A program made the position numbers and the translations under genes. 64,000 nt of DNA. Source: Atriophallophorus winterbourni. Lineage: Eukaryota > Platyhelminthes > Trematoda > Plagiorchiida > Microphallidae. Where the stretch lies: NCBI GenBank assembly GCA_013407085.1, contig JACCGJ010005466.1:35651-99650 (forward strand). The letters are read 5' to 3'. Below, piece by piece: positions 22,786 through 35,299 of this stretch. Within the stretch, counting starts at the first letter, position 1. Every line of letters starts with the position of its first letter. The notes below the pieces were generated by a model. It was given only the letters and a program-made list of their open reading frames with translations, was not told the origin of the DNA and searched no databases.

Positions 22786-23799
22786 GCTGGTTATGAAGTT
22801 CTTAGTAGAATCTCAGCAGCCCGCTCAACCGATTTGTAAACAATACATTGCAAGCCTAATTTTAAGTTTTTGAATTGAAATGTACCCAGAAGATGCTAAT
22901 TTACAAAGTGACCAAGAAAACCTGTTCGTGAAACATTTCAATGGCATTGCGAAAAGATACACTCGGTAAACCTTATTTATCCTGCGAATATATCAAACGT
23001 TTCGTCCAGCTTAAGTTTACTACTATTTGAAGTAAATGGAAGTGCATGCAAATACAGTTTTCGTGCGATTCTTCTGGCAAGTATTCAGTTTTTCAATCCT
23101 TTAAATATGGAAAGCTTTGCCAGTTGGTTGGATAAAAATGACCTTGGAGAACATTGTTGTTAGTTCACTAGGGCTAATTGTTTTCGCCTCTGCACTCATT
23201 TCCACAATCGAACAACAAAGATTAAAGTGTTTGGTTATATTTGCGACTTTCAATAGTCAAACTGGAGTTGCACTGGAACCGAAGTTTTAGGATTGTGTGA
23301 AAATCGACATACCCTGTTTCTTCAAAATTCCTGGAAGTAAACTTGGTCCTGACAATCATTGAAGCATTTACTAAAGCAGATTTGAAGCTTTTCTTGTGCA
23401 TGAAAACTTGTCATCTGTTCTCAAGCAGAATGCATCGAATATTTTGCACTTAGGTTATCTCCGAAACTCAACCAGAAAACGGTGGATGAGAAATGCATCA
23501 GGTTAGGTAAACAATTTATTCTCAAAAACGACAAAATGTCGGCCGCATTCTGAATTTCTTTAAATGAAGAAAAAAAAATAATTATACAAATGCTAGATTA
23601 TCTATTATCTATCTGAGGGTACCATTCAAAATGTTGATGTCTCACCATGCTTTTGAAGAAGATACGAGCTACATTTTTGAACGAATGTTTAGATATGCCA
23701 TAATCCCACGAGCGCAAAATGGGCGCTAGTCACTCGAACCACATTCGGCAAAGGTATACCTTTGACAGGAATTAATGACGGGGAATCAGATTTAAGCGA

Positions 23800-23935
23800 A
23801 ATTATCCCAATCATAATCATCATCTCAACAATTGTTATCATCATAAAATTCAGTCACACAGCGATCAACATCATCATACTTATCATCATAAACATCAGCC
23901 TCGGCATCATCATCATCATCATTGTTTATTATTAT
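23800..23935. repeat. ATC/CAT trinucleotide microsatellite, mirrored at 24835-24960
   Basis: Imperfect CAT-CAT runs dominate the stretch and reappear, complemented, in the right arm. The encoded poly-isoleucine frames follow from the triplet. Interruptions differ between the two arms, so the microsatellite has evolved since duplication. Confidence 0.7.
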
Positions 23936-24454
23936 CCGAGAAAGCCTCACACAGGTAACACGTTACGATACAGCTAATGATAGAATACGCATGTAGTAGC
24001 TTTTTGAATTTATGGTCATGGATGTATGCTCGGTGTTAAAATGACAAGTCAATCATGGCTTCGATAAATAACATTTAAAGCTAGCTCTCAAAACATTTTC
24101 TCTGCTTGAGTTGAGACCACCTCTGTTTGACCAGAATCCAATAAACTTTTCATTATGAATAACTTTATAGGTACGCGAAAATCGCCACCAAGTATTACTC
24201 AACGGGTCAGTGAAATGCAACTTGCAGCCGCACAGTCAGAGACTGCACGTGACTAAGATACTGTCAGGTTGCCCAGGCGTAGACAAATAAAGGGAAAGAG
24301 AATATATATATATATATATATATATATATCATGAAAACACGAGTCTGGAGCCAGGCAAAGCGTCAAGCAATATGAATTTGAAAAAGCATATAAGCAAGCG
24401 CGTGGTAAAGGGCAAGCAAGCAAGCGTTATACACAAATGCACCATATATATGGC

Positions 24455-25610
24455 TATTTTCTTTCCCTTTATTGGTCTACGCCTGGGCAACCTGAGAGTA
24501 TCTTAGCCACGTGCGGTCTCTGACTGTGCGGCTGCGAGTTGCAATTTCCTGACCCGTTGAGTAATACTTGGTGGCCATTTTTGTGTACCTATAAAGTTAT
24601 TCATAATGAAAATTTTATTGGATGGTGGTCAGACACAGGTGGTCTCAACTCAAGCAGAGAAAATATTTTGACTGTCAGCTCTAAATGTTATTGATCGAAA
24701 CCATGATTGACTTATCATTACAACACCGAGCATACATCTATGACCCTAAATTGGAGAAGCTACTACATGCGTATTCTATCATCAGCTGTATCGTAACGTG
24801 TTACCTGTCTGAGGCTTTCTCGGATAATAATAAACAATGATTATGATGATGCTGAGGCTGATGTTAATGATGATAAGTATGATGATGTTGATCACGGTGT
24901 GACTGAATTTTATGATGATAACAATTGTTGAGATGATGATGCTGATTGAGATAATTTCGTCAAACTCAGATTCCCCGTCATAAATCCTTGTCAAATGTTT
25001 ACCATCGCCGAATGTACTTCCAGTGACTAGCGCCCATTTTGCGCTCGTGGGATTATGCCACTCCTGAACATTCGTTAACAAATAAAGCTAGTATCTGCTG
25101 CAAGAGCATGGTGAGACATACAAAAAATGTGAATGGTACCCTCAGATAGACAGTAGATAATATAGCATTTGTATAATTATGTGCTTTACTCATTCAAACA
25201 ATTTCGACATTTGTCGTCTTTGCGGATAGATGGTTTACCTAACTTGATGCATTACAGAAGATGACGACATTCAACTATCCAACGTTTTTACTTGCTCATT
25301 CTACCTGAAATGTCCCGATACTGAATTGTTGGTTGGGTTTTGGAGATAACGCCAGTGCAAAATATTCGACGCATTCCGCTTGGGAACAGATGACAAGATT
25401 TCACGCACGAGAAAAGCTTCAAATCTGATTTAGTAAATGCCTCAATGATTCAACACAATTCAAATTTGACTTGAAATGTTTTAGGTGACAGCATTGTTCG
25501 TTTATGGAAAATCACTTGAAATTGCTGCTGAGATTTCGCCAAGAACTTCAAAACCAATCACCCAAGCGACTTGACAATATGAATGCAGAATTTCTCGGTT
25601 TTAAAGGACA
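24455..25610. repeat. large palindrome, right arm
   Basis: Reverse complement of the left arm. The centre between the arms (24306-24454) holds a (TA)n run at about 24303-24330 and copies of GCAAGC. Read on its minus strand, the arm shows the same isoleucine-rich frame (25081-24782) as 23762-23977 on the left; these frames arise from ATC repeats and are not convincing genes. 25610-26220 holds nothing I can name. Confidence 0.85.
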
Positions 25611-26224
25611 TTGATTTACGTGATCGACAAATTTAAAACAATGCTATTTTTATATATATATAGTTTTCCTTACTTGGGACGCAGAACATGTGATTATCTT
25701 CGGTTTTCAGCATACATATCTAAATATTATATAATCTATATTATGGAAAAGACCGGAGCATTTTGCAGTTTTTCAATATTCCACATTGTTTCAGGAGATA
25801 GAAAGATCACGCAATAGAGATCACTAATAATAGGATTTGCAATGAATGATGGCCTCATTGAAGTAAATATTATTTGACGTTTTGATTATTGATCAAACTC
25901 TCTAGCGAGATGTAAAGTTAACCTGATCTTCTTTCTGATGTTCATAAATGATTATCAATGCTGCTCATTAGTAGCATATTCGCAGAAATATATATGAGAG
26001 TGCTCATAGAAGTGCTCATGGAAGTTACGACAAATTTAATCTCACAGCCTAAATTTGTTCGCTCCGAAATTTACCCACAAAGAAATTTGATTTTGCTCCC
26101 TATATTGAATTTGTGTACTTCTCCATGTTTCAGTGGTTTTAAGACCGATTAACTTTCTTTCGATTTGAGGGCATACACAGATAAATAAAAGTGCATCCAC
26201 GGTAAATGGCCGTGAGGCCATCAA

Positions 26225-26525
26225 ACCTGTTCTAGGAGGCGTCCTCACACATGGCACGTGCAATCTTGGTAATGTCCCTATCCGAACATTGCGGAGGCAT
26301 GCTCTGACATGTTGTAACCTTACGCTTCAAAGTCCTCACCGCTTACTTCGCAATCCCTTTTCTCTCCTCTATATAAACACTGGCCCAGGCCAGCTCAAGC
26401 ACCTGCAAACCTGTGTCCTGAGTCTCGGATTGATCACTTCATAACTATCCTGTGTTATTTTGTTCTCTGTCTCAGTGGAATAGGTCTCTCGTATCATCTA
26501 GTTGATCACCTGGCACAATTTTCTG
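26225..26525 (+). promoter_or_regulatory. promoter-like segment, possible solo LTR
   Basis: A TATATAAA box at 26370-26377 sits in a locally more GC-rich stretch, with CTGGCCCAGGCCAG just downstream. Such a layout is typical of an LTR U3/R region or of a host core promoter. I found no second copy in the window and no clear TG…CA ends, so this is a pointer, not an identification. Confidence 0.25.
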
Positions 26526-26910
26526 TCGAATGCAGTAGATAGCAAAATCTGATCAACACAATTTGTACCTTCTCCGTAAGACCTTGCCATTAATTCAAAA
26601 TTTAAAAATTCCGAAAAAATACTTTTCCACCAGAACGCCTAATAGTCTACCAAATGTATTCCATATGGAGGCTAGTGGGCTTGACAGAGCAGATATTGCG
26701 AAGCTATGAATTTAACAAATTAATTTGAAACTCAATGCTCTTCCCGCGACAATTCGATTAACTTATCTTCATATCGCAGGTCTCGACCTGCAAATATACT
26801 CCGTTTATAGCCACAAAATTCACATTACTAATCTTATCAATAATTGTAGTCCGTTCTGTTTTTCATTGTAATATTCTGCTGAAATTTTCGTATTCATCCT
26901 TGTTTTTAGA

Positions 26911-27100
26911 GAGTCTTTCTTCGACAAAATTCACTGTAACCCGCGGTCTAAATACTCCACTCTGGGACCCATCCCCATTTCCGGAAATACCCTCAAGAAC
27001 CAATCAATTCTCATCAGAAAATCAAACCCAGTTTAACCAAGCTAACTGGACACCGATTGCTTTAACAATGACAAACATCAGAGTGAAAAGTGAAAAATAA
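26911..27100 (+). CDS. candidate exon, Ser/Asn/Gln-rich
   Basis: CCTTGTTTTTAG ending at 26910 is a good splice acceptor and an open frame follows for about 63 codons to TAA at 27098. The product is rich in Ser, Thr, Asn, Gln and Pro (WDPSPFPEIPS, NQTQFNQANW), as in disordered parts of transcription factors. It lies 150 bases upstream of the forkhead-like exon on the same strand, so it could belong to the same gene if a weak donor (AGA|GTGAAA near 27084) is used. Unproven. Confidence 0.3.
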
Positions 27101-27246
27101 TCTATCGATGTGTATTCCACTGGCCCGACACACGCACGACGGTCTGTGCTGCTTCAGCCTCGGCGACATCGGATCAATAAGAGCTCCATCCCATACAATC
27201 GCGATGCAAAAAATTCAACGATTCAAGGATGAGTAAAAGCAAATAA

Positions 27247-27738
27247 TATTTTACCTCCATACTCGGAAAATCGAATCGTGAGTTCTTCTCAACGCGGAAA
27301 AGATATTTAATTCACGCGATTCTACAAACGTTTTTGGGCAACCATGGAACAGGTTCAAATCTCAAGTCGACAATGCCTGTGATTTACTCGTTCCAACATG
27401 GTGATCAAACCAGTGGTGAAAACGTCTGTACAACGGGGGACTCCCTTCAGCTAATTCCAGTATACCCTCTCAATCCTGCGACCGGAAGTGACGCGGCAGT
27501 TGACGCGGAATATTTCGACGTTTCCCGTCACACAATGCTGCCCACGATCGACCAGATTTCTCAATCAATGCGCGACAAATATCGCAGTGACGGAAACCTC
27601 ATACCGCCGTTCACCCAATGCGCCATGATATTCATGTGCATGCAACAGTTGAAGAAACACAAAGTCACCTTTGGGGATATGAAATCCTGGCTGGTGGATA
27701 ATTTTGCTTGCTTCAGGAAACATTTTCCGAATCTACTG
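27247..27738 (+). CDS. exon with N-terminal half of a divergent forkhead domain
   Basis: The frame is open from 27247 (after TAA) to a strong donor, CTG|GTAAGC, at 27738/27739; first in-frame ATG at 27373. The last 50 residues fit helices H1 and H2 and the start of H3 of a forkhead DNA-binding domain: IPPFTQCAMIFMCMQ, then KHKVTFGDMKSWLVDNFACF and RKHFP, matching the KPPYSY..LI..AI, LTL..IY.WI..HFPYF pattern. Human FOXM1, FOXN and FOXP domains align best from memory. The exon would end before the W-x-N-S-x-R-H-N recognition helix, which I could not find downstream in the window. Local G+C is higher than the neighbours. Either a real divergent transcription factor exon or an orphaned relic. 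Confidence 0.5.
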
Positions 27739-28079
27739 GTAAGCCATGAAACATGATGTCGTTTTTGTGTCTTTGATGATAAATAGTCCACAGCAATGCA
27801 GATAGATGTGTTTCTCTCCCCCGCACATTATAATTCATAGCTAGTTGCTGGCCGAAAAACTAAAAATGAACAAACATTGAATCCTGAAAGTTTTGTAAGT
27901 CGAGATAGTCAACGAAGGCAATCACAAGTGGTTCTGTCTGTTTGCTTGAGAACCTCCAGTCCTCTGACCTAATTAATCTTTATGTTCGAAGAATCATACG
28001 GCTGCGAGGAAACGACAGGATGATGATGCTTATGAAGTAAGAACTTATAAAATTCCGAAAGTAAATAGTTACATTCATA

Positions 28080-29125
28080 AAACTATATTCGCAATAGAGG
28101 TATATCAAAGTAATTCAAGGTTGTAATGTTTTGAGATGTAGCAAGCTTAACAGTAACCGCTGGATTATAAAAATGAAATGTATGTGTATAAATAAGATAA
28201 CGATTTAGATAAAGCAGTACATACGGTTTCGGGAAACGAATAATATAACAAAATTCGTCTAATTTCGTTTTAAAGTCATGCCAGCTAGTGAAGTAAGCAA
28301 CAGTAGAATGTGGGCTGTTTCAAGGAAAACAGACACGGACATAATAAAAATACCTTATACAGTTTAGGCAAGAATGGGGTACCACCAACATATATTCATG
28401 GGTCCGATAATTTCTCATATCCATTCGAGTGAATTAATTCTGTAAGGGCTGTTTTTGGGTATACAATGATTTGTAAAGTAGGATGAGGTCTCCTCTGATT
28501 CGTTGATAGGGGAAGTCGAACAAATTCATGTGAGCTATTCTTTCATTAGAAGGGTTGTTCCGGATGCTTAGAACTAATTTTGTTGAATAGTGATAGATTA
28601 GCCGCAAACGTTCTACATCCTTCTTGAGCCACGGAGTCCATGACTACACACCGTATTCCATGACTGGTCTTAAGTATGTATTCATGATCCGCAAAAATTT
28701 CCCAAACACCCGTTTCAGTAGATTTAGGACACGTGTTGCTTTTTTGATGTGAGGTTTTTAAACTGGAGCATATCCAAACACCCAAACCTTTTACTTTATT
28801 GTAGTTTTCAAGGACATGTGAAGCTATATGGTATGTGAATTCTAGTCGATTCCTCACATTTACGATCCTGTATTTGTTGAAGTTAAACGGCAGTTTGTAC
28901 TTCAACGAACAACTGTGATTCTTATCATGACAGGTCTCCAGATGCAACGCCATATGTTTATGTCGTCCGCGAATAACGAAATGGTACATCGAACAAATTT
29001 CGGTACATCATTGGCATAAACCACAACGAATAATGAGAGTCTGATTTCTTGAAAGAGGTTGAAAGAACCTGACCGAAATAAATTGAAGCAGTTTTGTAAT
29101 ACTGAATGATGCAATACTGATGATG
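28080..29125 (-). mobile_element. CR1-like LINE, second family, 5'-truncated, next to the Ig exon
   Basis: Minus-strand frames 29162-28902 and 28989-28546 carry the palm end (ISLFADDIN, catalytic FADD), LPFNFNKYRIV, KGLGVWICSSLK and the thumb start. The 3' UTR reaches about 28080 (AATTCAAGGTTGTAATG). The 5' end stops near 29125, exactly where the Ig-exon duplication begins. 27760-28080 is unassigned intron-like sequence. Confidence 0.75.
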
Positions 29126-29188
29126 ATGTGTTTTGAGATTCCTTCCTTGTCATGAAAATCATTCAACGCGTATTTTGTTCATTGAAAG

Positions 29189-29400
29189 TAAACCTCTATT
29201 TCGAACGAAACCGCAGGATGAGACATTTATGATTGGTAAACCACTTTATCTCTCCTGTGATTGTACAAATATCGAGGCAAATAATCCCATCCAAATTGCG
29301 TGGTTCAAAGATGGGATTCTATTAACCAATTCGTCTACAACGACAATGAAGTCGAACGGAAAGTTTCGTTACATATATCAACTCAAAAACGTTTAATCTG
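29189..29400 (+). pseudogene. Ig-domain exon, frameshifted (copy 1 of inverted pair)
   Basis: After an AG at 29187-29188 the frame encodes the A-E strands of an I-set-like Ig domain: LFRTKPQDETFMIGKPL, LSCDC (B-strand Cys), IQIAWFKDGILL (C-strand Trp) and FRYIYQLK (E strand). It then hits a stop in a run of five A's at 29385. Reading with one A fewer continues as TFNLDAG…, the expected E-F turn, so a one-base insertion probably broke it. The product would have been an extracellular adhesion or receptor domain, of the same general family as the exon at 746-1000. Confidence 0.65.
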
Positions 29401-30639
29401 GATGCGGGGATAACCAATGGGTCGGCTCCATCGTGAGCAATCCTCGCGTTGTTTATCGTCCATCCGTAGCGGTTGGACAATTTACGTTGTATCATAAACG
29501 GCTTCTTTTCTAATATATTGCACAGCTCGAGAAACTTTCAAAAAATAAGGAAATCATTATTAATTTGTTATTTTAATACTTCAAACGATGTATAGGTGTT
29601 TGGCAAACTCGTTTTGTTATAGAATATAGTAGAGAAGTTCATTGATGTCAGTTAAATACGCAAGAATTCTCTAATCTGTGATATAAAACGTTTTCATTCA
29701 AATACTCTATAATTATTGCTTTATAATTAAATCGGAATCACCTAACACTTTGCTGAGAAAACACGTAAAAGATGGTTGTAACAGGTGTCATATAATAATT
29801 TGATTTTTATTTACATCTACATGTGTGCAATCGTTCACAAATAGGCTGGCGTATAATGTCTTTGCGGAATACTTCATCTTAAGGTTTAGAAGATTTGCCA
29901 GTGAGAATCAGCCGATCTTCTTCGAATAGCAAGTAATTTGAGCTTCGTCGCAGATTGGATTCATGCAACTAAGCCAGCACTAACAGTGACTAAATTAGTG
30001 AACTTTTAATTATCAATGAGCCTTTTCGATAAACTGCAGTTTCGAAACGAAAATTCGTATAATAAGAGAATAAACTTGCTGCAAAACCAATGCGATAGCA
30101 TCTTGAGCAAATAGAAAACAAGTTTTGTGTATTTTGAATCTGATGCTAAATCACGGTAAATCATTGAATAATAGAAATAGAAGAGAAACAATCAAAGACA
30201 ATCTTGACGAGATTTCGTTAATTGATAACACTTTATATTCATATGAATATGTATATTTTCACTACGCGTTATTTGAACATTTCTGGCCAAAATGGCGTGT
30301 GAATGAGGCATCAAATGTTGTATTCATGATAATATAATCGAAATTATAAAGACAATATTTGAAAAACAATCGGTTGGAGCAGCTTTTGTGCACCTCTTCA
30401 TTTGAGGCACAGATGTTTATTTAGACCAAGAGTGGTAGTCAGGAAATGGAACGTGATACATAATGGGGTTGTCTGTTCTGACTAATCACTTTGATCTGAA
30501 GAAGCAACTGATTCGTAAGAAAAAAACATTACAGAAATCTGGTTAAACCGACTGTTTTCAGATCACGTTCTCGCATAAATGACTACTCGATTGCTCATCT
30601 TCGAACATTTTTCGAGTCTTCATAAATTAGTTTATGTAT

Positions 30640-30810
30640 GTAACGAACCTTTCCTTGTTGAATCCGAACTGGTAAATGGAATCCCATCTTTGAACCACGC
30701 AATTTGGATGGGATTATTTGCCTCGATATTTGTACAATCACAGGAGAGATGAAGTGGTTTACCAATCATAAATGTCTCATCCTGCGGTTTCGTTCGAAAT
30801 ATAGGTTTAC
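30640..30810 (-). pseudogene. Ig-domain exon, truncated (copy 2 of inverted pair)
   Basis: Minus-strand frame DETFMIGKPLHLSCDCTNIE continues to AWFKDGIPF, nearly identical to copy 1 on the plus strand, then diverges and stops after the D strand. The intron side also matches (TGAGATTCCTTCCT). The similarity covers about 29126-29400 against about 30620-30880, with some 1.2 kb between. Copy 2 lacks a deletable stretch present in copy 1 (TCGTCTACAACGAC). Confidence 0.65.
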
Positions 30811-30889
30811 CTTAAATGTGCAAAATACGTATTGAATGATTTTGATGACGAGGAAGGAATCTCAGAACACAATTCGCAATTTTTAAAAG

Positions 30890-32230
30890 TTGTCATACAT
30901 CGATTGTCTGAGACAACTGGACCTGAGGACTATTACACAAAACGGACTGTGAGACAATCTTCCCACCGCACATAAACATCATAATAATGATCCCAACTTC
31001 TTGGAAGTTGTCGAACTCCCAACAAATTCTGAACTCAGAAATAACAAAGGATTTTTATCTGTGTGTATTTGTTTGCAACTTCGTAAATGTTAGTTTAATA
31101 AACTAAACTTCTTTAACATTATATGAATGTATACTTTATTATTATGCTGGATAGTGCCATTTCTTTTGACGAATTATTTATCTGCCACACTTCAATAATA
31201 AGGCCCTATTCATAATTGTTAAGCTTTTAATTTTTCATTTGTAATTCAAGCACGAAATCGTTGTGAAACTGAAATGTATTTCTCCGCGATAAATGTTCAC
31301 TCTTTAATATTATGATGTAAATATTAGTTTGGTTGAAAATTGAAATTCTGTTTCGGGTGTATGAGTATTTAAAACACAAACAAGCTAGAATCAATATTGA
31401 TATGGACGAAACATTCAAAATAAAGAATAAATAAAAAAAGTATAAAAAAATAAAAATCTATACATCATTCGATCCTCGTATTTAGACGACGATGATAATT
31501 ACTTCGGGTTCGATGAAAAAGTTTGTGTTTTGAACGACAAATACATGAAGTTCTACCGATACCCGATTCTATTCGTTTGAAGTCATCAAATTTATACACT
31601 GCCGTGGTGTGTCCATATAACGCTTTTGAGATCTAAACACACTGTTCTAGCATGTTAGAATCATTAGTAAGTTTAATAATGTTCGCGATCGATTTTACGG
31701 AATTTCGCTGTGATTTTTTATAAACATGACTGCTGTTTAAATACTCACATGGATATTAAATACAAAAACGAAAAATACCATACAACATTTGAAAGCTGGA
31801 AACCAATTTTTCATGCATCCGCTTATCTCGTTCATTACTCAAAATGTGATGCAAAATGCACGTAATCAATTTTATAACTACAAACTAGGAATTAAACCCC
31901 GGTGATTGGCATTGGATTCTTGCTGTCTGTTTTCGTAATTCGTAGCAAATACGAAATCTCTCTCTCCGTAAGCGATCAAAACACGTTCCTTTGAGCGTAT
32001 TTAATTGTAATAACAGTACGTGCAGTTGTCGAACTAAAACGTTGAGTTTATGGCAAAAACGAAGTGTATCCGCGGATTTATTTGACGTAAACCGGCACGT
32101 TAATGGACGATTTTCTGAAAGCGACAGATTATTCGCTGAATTCGATTATATATACACATAGCACAAAATCCTTTCCTTACACGCCTCATATATACATTTC
32201 TTTTCATTATTCTCACATGGCAGCAGCTGT

Positions 32231-32268
<38 letters not shown>

Positions 32269-35200
32269 TATATGATGATATATAGATATATAGATCACAT
32301 ATATATATATAATATATCTATATATAATGATTTAAACGATAGGTGAAATAAATGTTTTTCAAGACCGCAGATGTATTTGGTGTGCTTCAGTGTAAGGGAT
32401 TGCCGAACACCAAATAAATCATGTTAAGAAATGTCCGATCTATCACCCATGCATTCATTGTACAAAAAATACAAATGTTTTCCGTCTTGGAAATCATCAC
32501 GATTACACACTTCATCTGGCCCATGTCAAGTTTGTGCCTAATTATGAAATGTTCAACAATAATGACTCATTGGTTACCAGATACTAAATGCCACCAAGTC
32601 AATTGTATATAATAGATTTACCTATGAACCTTGAAGCTCTGTACTCCTCCCCCTGAAATAACCGTTTTAGTGAGCAAAAGAAATGTTCTTTCGACATATA
32701 ACTAAACACAAATAGTAAAACATTGTTTTCCTCTTTCTGGTCAGTATTTTATATTTATACAATTAACTTATCAAACTGCTTCGGCGATATTGTCCTTATT
32801 TCGAAGCAAAATAATTAACTTACCATTTCCAGCAGCTTGACGATGTATCCCAACCTGACGGATTATAAAATCTGGATGGCGGAATCCATGCTGCAAAGTT
32901 TCTGGATCAATGTAACAGTAGAACGCGTATTACGTATATATGCGAACGATTTCGCACACACGTACAAATATATTTGGAACAATGGTTGATCTAATAGAGT
33001 GCAACATTCCATGGTTCAGGCCAACTCAAACTTACGTGTGAAGAAAATCTAGCTGACAATATTTTTAATGCTCAGCAAAAAGTGATGATAACACCAAACT
33101 TGAGAATTCCATACAAAGCTCCCAGTATCAATCGATAACTCAATAGTAAAAACTCACAACGTGTGAAAAGTAGCGCATTATCAATGATTATTTTTATGAG
33201 AAGCAGTATTAAAATATGTGCATCTTAAAAACCGCACTACCTGAATTTGGAGGAATCGATAGTTGTTGAAGAAGAAAATGGTTTATTTTGTCAATGAGAC
33301 CAGCATACAGAAAAAATTTAAGCTCTGACTCCGCGAGAATTTCGACCTGTTTAAATCATAAAGGATTAATATTCATATCATTGTGATCGTCTAGTCAAGA
33401 TCTATCGGATAATGCCATATTTCCTACACTGGAAGGTTACACGTTGATTTTACTTTTTCCGGATAATTATTCTCGTAATGTCCAAGCAAGCATCATTAAA
33501 AAATGTTTAACGCATATAGTTGAATTTAAACACACACTCGAAAGAGCTAAGCATTCTTCATTATTCAAGCCCGCGCAGCTTTGTATCATGATCATGAATC
33601 TCTAAACCTTGTATATCATTTTTGTCTAGCTTTGAGAATCTGACTCTGTATTATTCACGCATCAAGTTTACCTTATCGGAATCTGGCAAACAACATTACA
33701 TCGCCTGCATGAAATTGTCTTGTCCAGTTAACGCGAAACAATGACCTAGAAAACAATACGGCCGAAGTGAAAAAGTTATACGAAAGAGCCTTTGCAAAGT
33801 CACGTCTTGTGACCTGTCATGTCTATTCAGAGAAATATTTGGCTATCAGCGATAAGGCCTTAACGAATGTATTGTGGCTCTCACATCCCTGTTCTTTATT
33901 CAAAGACAATTCTATCGCAATAGCTTGCTACATTTGCAGACAAAGTTCACGAGGCCCCTGCAACCCAGCAACCGTACAGACAACCAATCAGGGACTGAGT
34001 TTACATGCGCGAATTTTCAGCTTTGAATCGTATTTGAAAAATAAAAGATGGTTGTATATTAGTAAATAACAAAGCTATCATTGAACAAAGGAGCAGATGA
34101 AACATGTGTACGATAATAACCCAAGAAGAGCGAGTTCCCTGAACGCGGCACAAACAAAAAAATCTTATGATATCATGCACTTTAGACATTTAGGTTTTCT
34201 GGTGCGGACGCTTAAGGGAAATATAGCTATCAGAAGGTATACAAGTAGACGAACTTCAAAAAAATTCGAACAATCTATCAATAACCGTTTTCTGCGACTT
34301 AATTATAATATGTACGTCTATGCCAAAACCTGATGCTTCACTATTTGTGGCTTTAAAGCCGCACGAAAGTAAGGTGCGGTTTACCAGTAATGAAAATACA
34401 TAATATTTTACCCACTTTATTATATCAGCTTACTATGGAACGTTATTCGCCACTCTCAGCCTATTGTAACCCTAGAAAACGAAATATATGTAAAAGAATT
34501 AGGGCTAAACGCCTACATGCTACGACGTAACTGAAAAACACACAGCCTGGTCTACCACTATATTCCATGTTGCGAGAGTAATAGCGAAACCGCTGCTCCT
34601 GAAAACCATTTATCCCGTAGTCTTTTTCTACTTTTAGAAATCATTGTTTATTCTGTGAATCATAAACGCGCTAGATACGATCGTGAGTATTGAATAATCC
34701 TGGCAGAATTCACTACGATTTCACAGGAAATTGCGATTTAAAATTTGTGGATAGCACGATCTCTGTAGTTGAATAAAGTGAGTTTAAATCCACTGGAAGT
34801 ACTTCGTTTGAATAAAGCAATTGCTGCTTTAAACATAAGTTTTCATATTGTATTTTTCTATCTGGATCCCTGGGTCGAAGTGAGTTCAGAGTATAACGTT
34901 TAAACATGAAAACAATGTGATGCATATGCCGGCGAAAACGTCCGCTGAAAAGATTAAATGAATATTGCTTGATCTGAAATCAATCGCGATCGAAATAGAA
35001 AACCTGAAACAATTTCCGATTCCGACACTCAAGCTATATCAATTCAAGCAAAGCCACAAACCACGCTAACAATATCACTGATTACTAGAAGCATAACGCA
35101 AAACACCATGGCAAATCCGAATCCAGATGATTCGAGCAAACAATTTAAAATTACCCGGGTCATCATTCACACATAATTCGATCAAATTCATCTATACAAG

Positions 35201-35290
35201 ATCGAAACTTCTCATCAACGAAATAATAAAACCGTACAAGATTTCGGATATAGTGTTCATAATAAAAACGCTGTTCCACGGATCAATGTC
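30890..35290. other. gene-poor stretch, no element recognised
   Basis: AT-rich sequence with no retroelement motif that I can see. It contains a TA-rich microsatellite at 32232-32335. A 100-codon open frame at 33767-34069 (plus) is open further upstream to an AG at about 33730, but I recognise no motif and a frame of this length is expected by chance at this base composition. May be intron or intergenic. Confidence 0.4.
32232..32335. repeat. (TA)n / TAGATA microsatellite
   Basis: An almost pure TA run of about 35 bases is followed by TATAGATATATAGAT and further TA dinucleotides. Confidence 0.85.
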
Positions 35291-35299
35291 TGATAATTA

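Larger units (their letters stand above)
22100..24305. repeat. large palindrome, left arm
   Basis: From about 23345 to 24305 the sequence is the reverse complement of 24455-25455, by eye close to nine positions in ten over long stretches. Patchy matches continue outward to 22100, interrupted by the LINE at 22137-22785 and by about 450 bases absent from the right arm. The arm carries the ATC-rich microsatellite and ends at the centre with the motif CTGTCAGGTTGCCCAGGCGT. No gene is visible in it. Confidence 0.85.

Noticed and set aside
23762..23977. Isoleucine-rich, membrane-like ORF (and its mirror at 24782-25081)
   Set aside because: The hydrophobic run is the translation of an ATC trinucleotide repeat inside a palindrome.
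22100..25610. CRISPR array or phage-type repeat system
   Set aside because: The repeats are palindromic arms, transposons and microsatellites in eukaryotic DNA; there are no regularly spaced identical short repeats and no bacterial genes.
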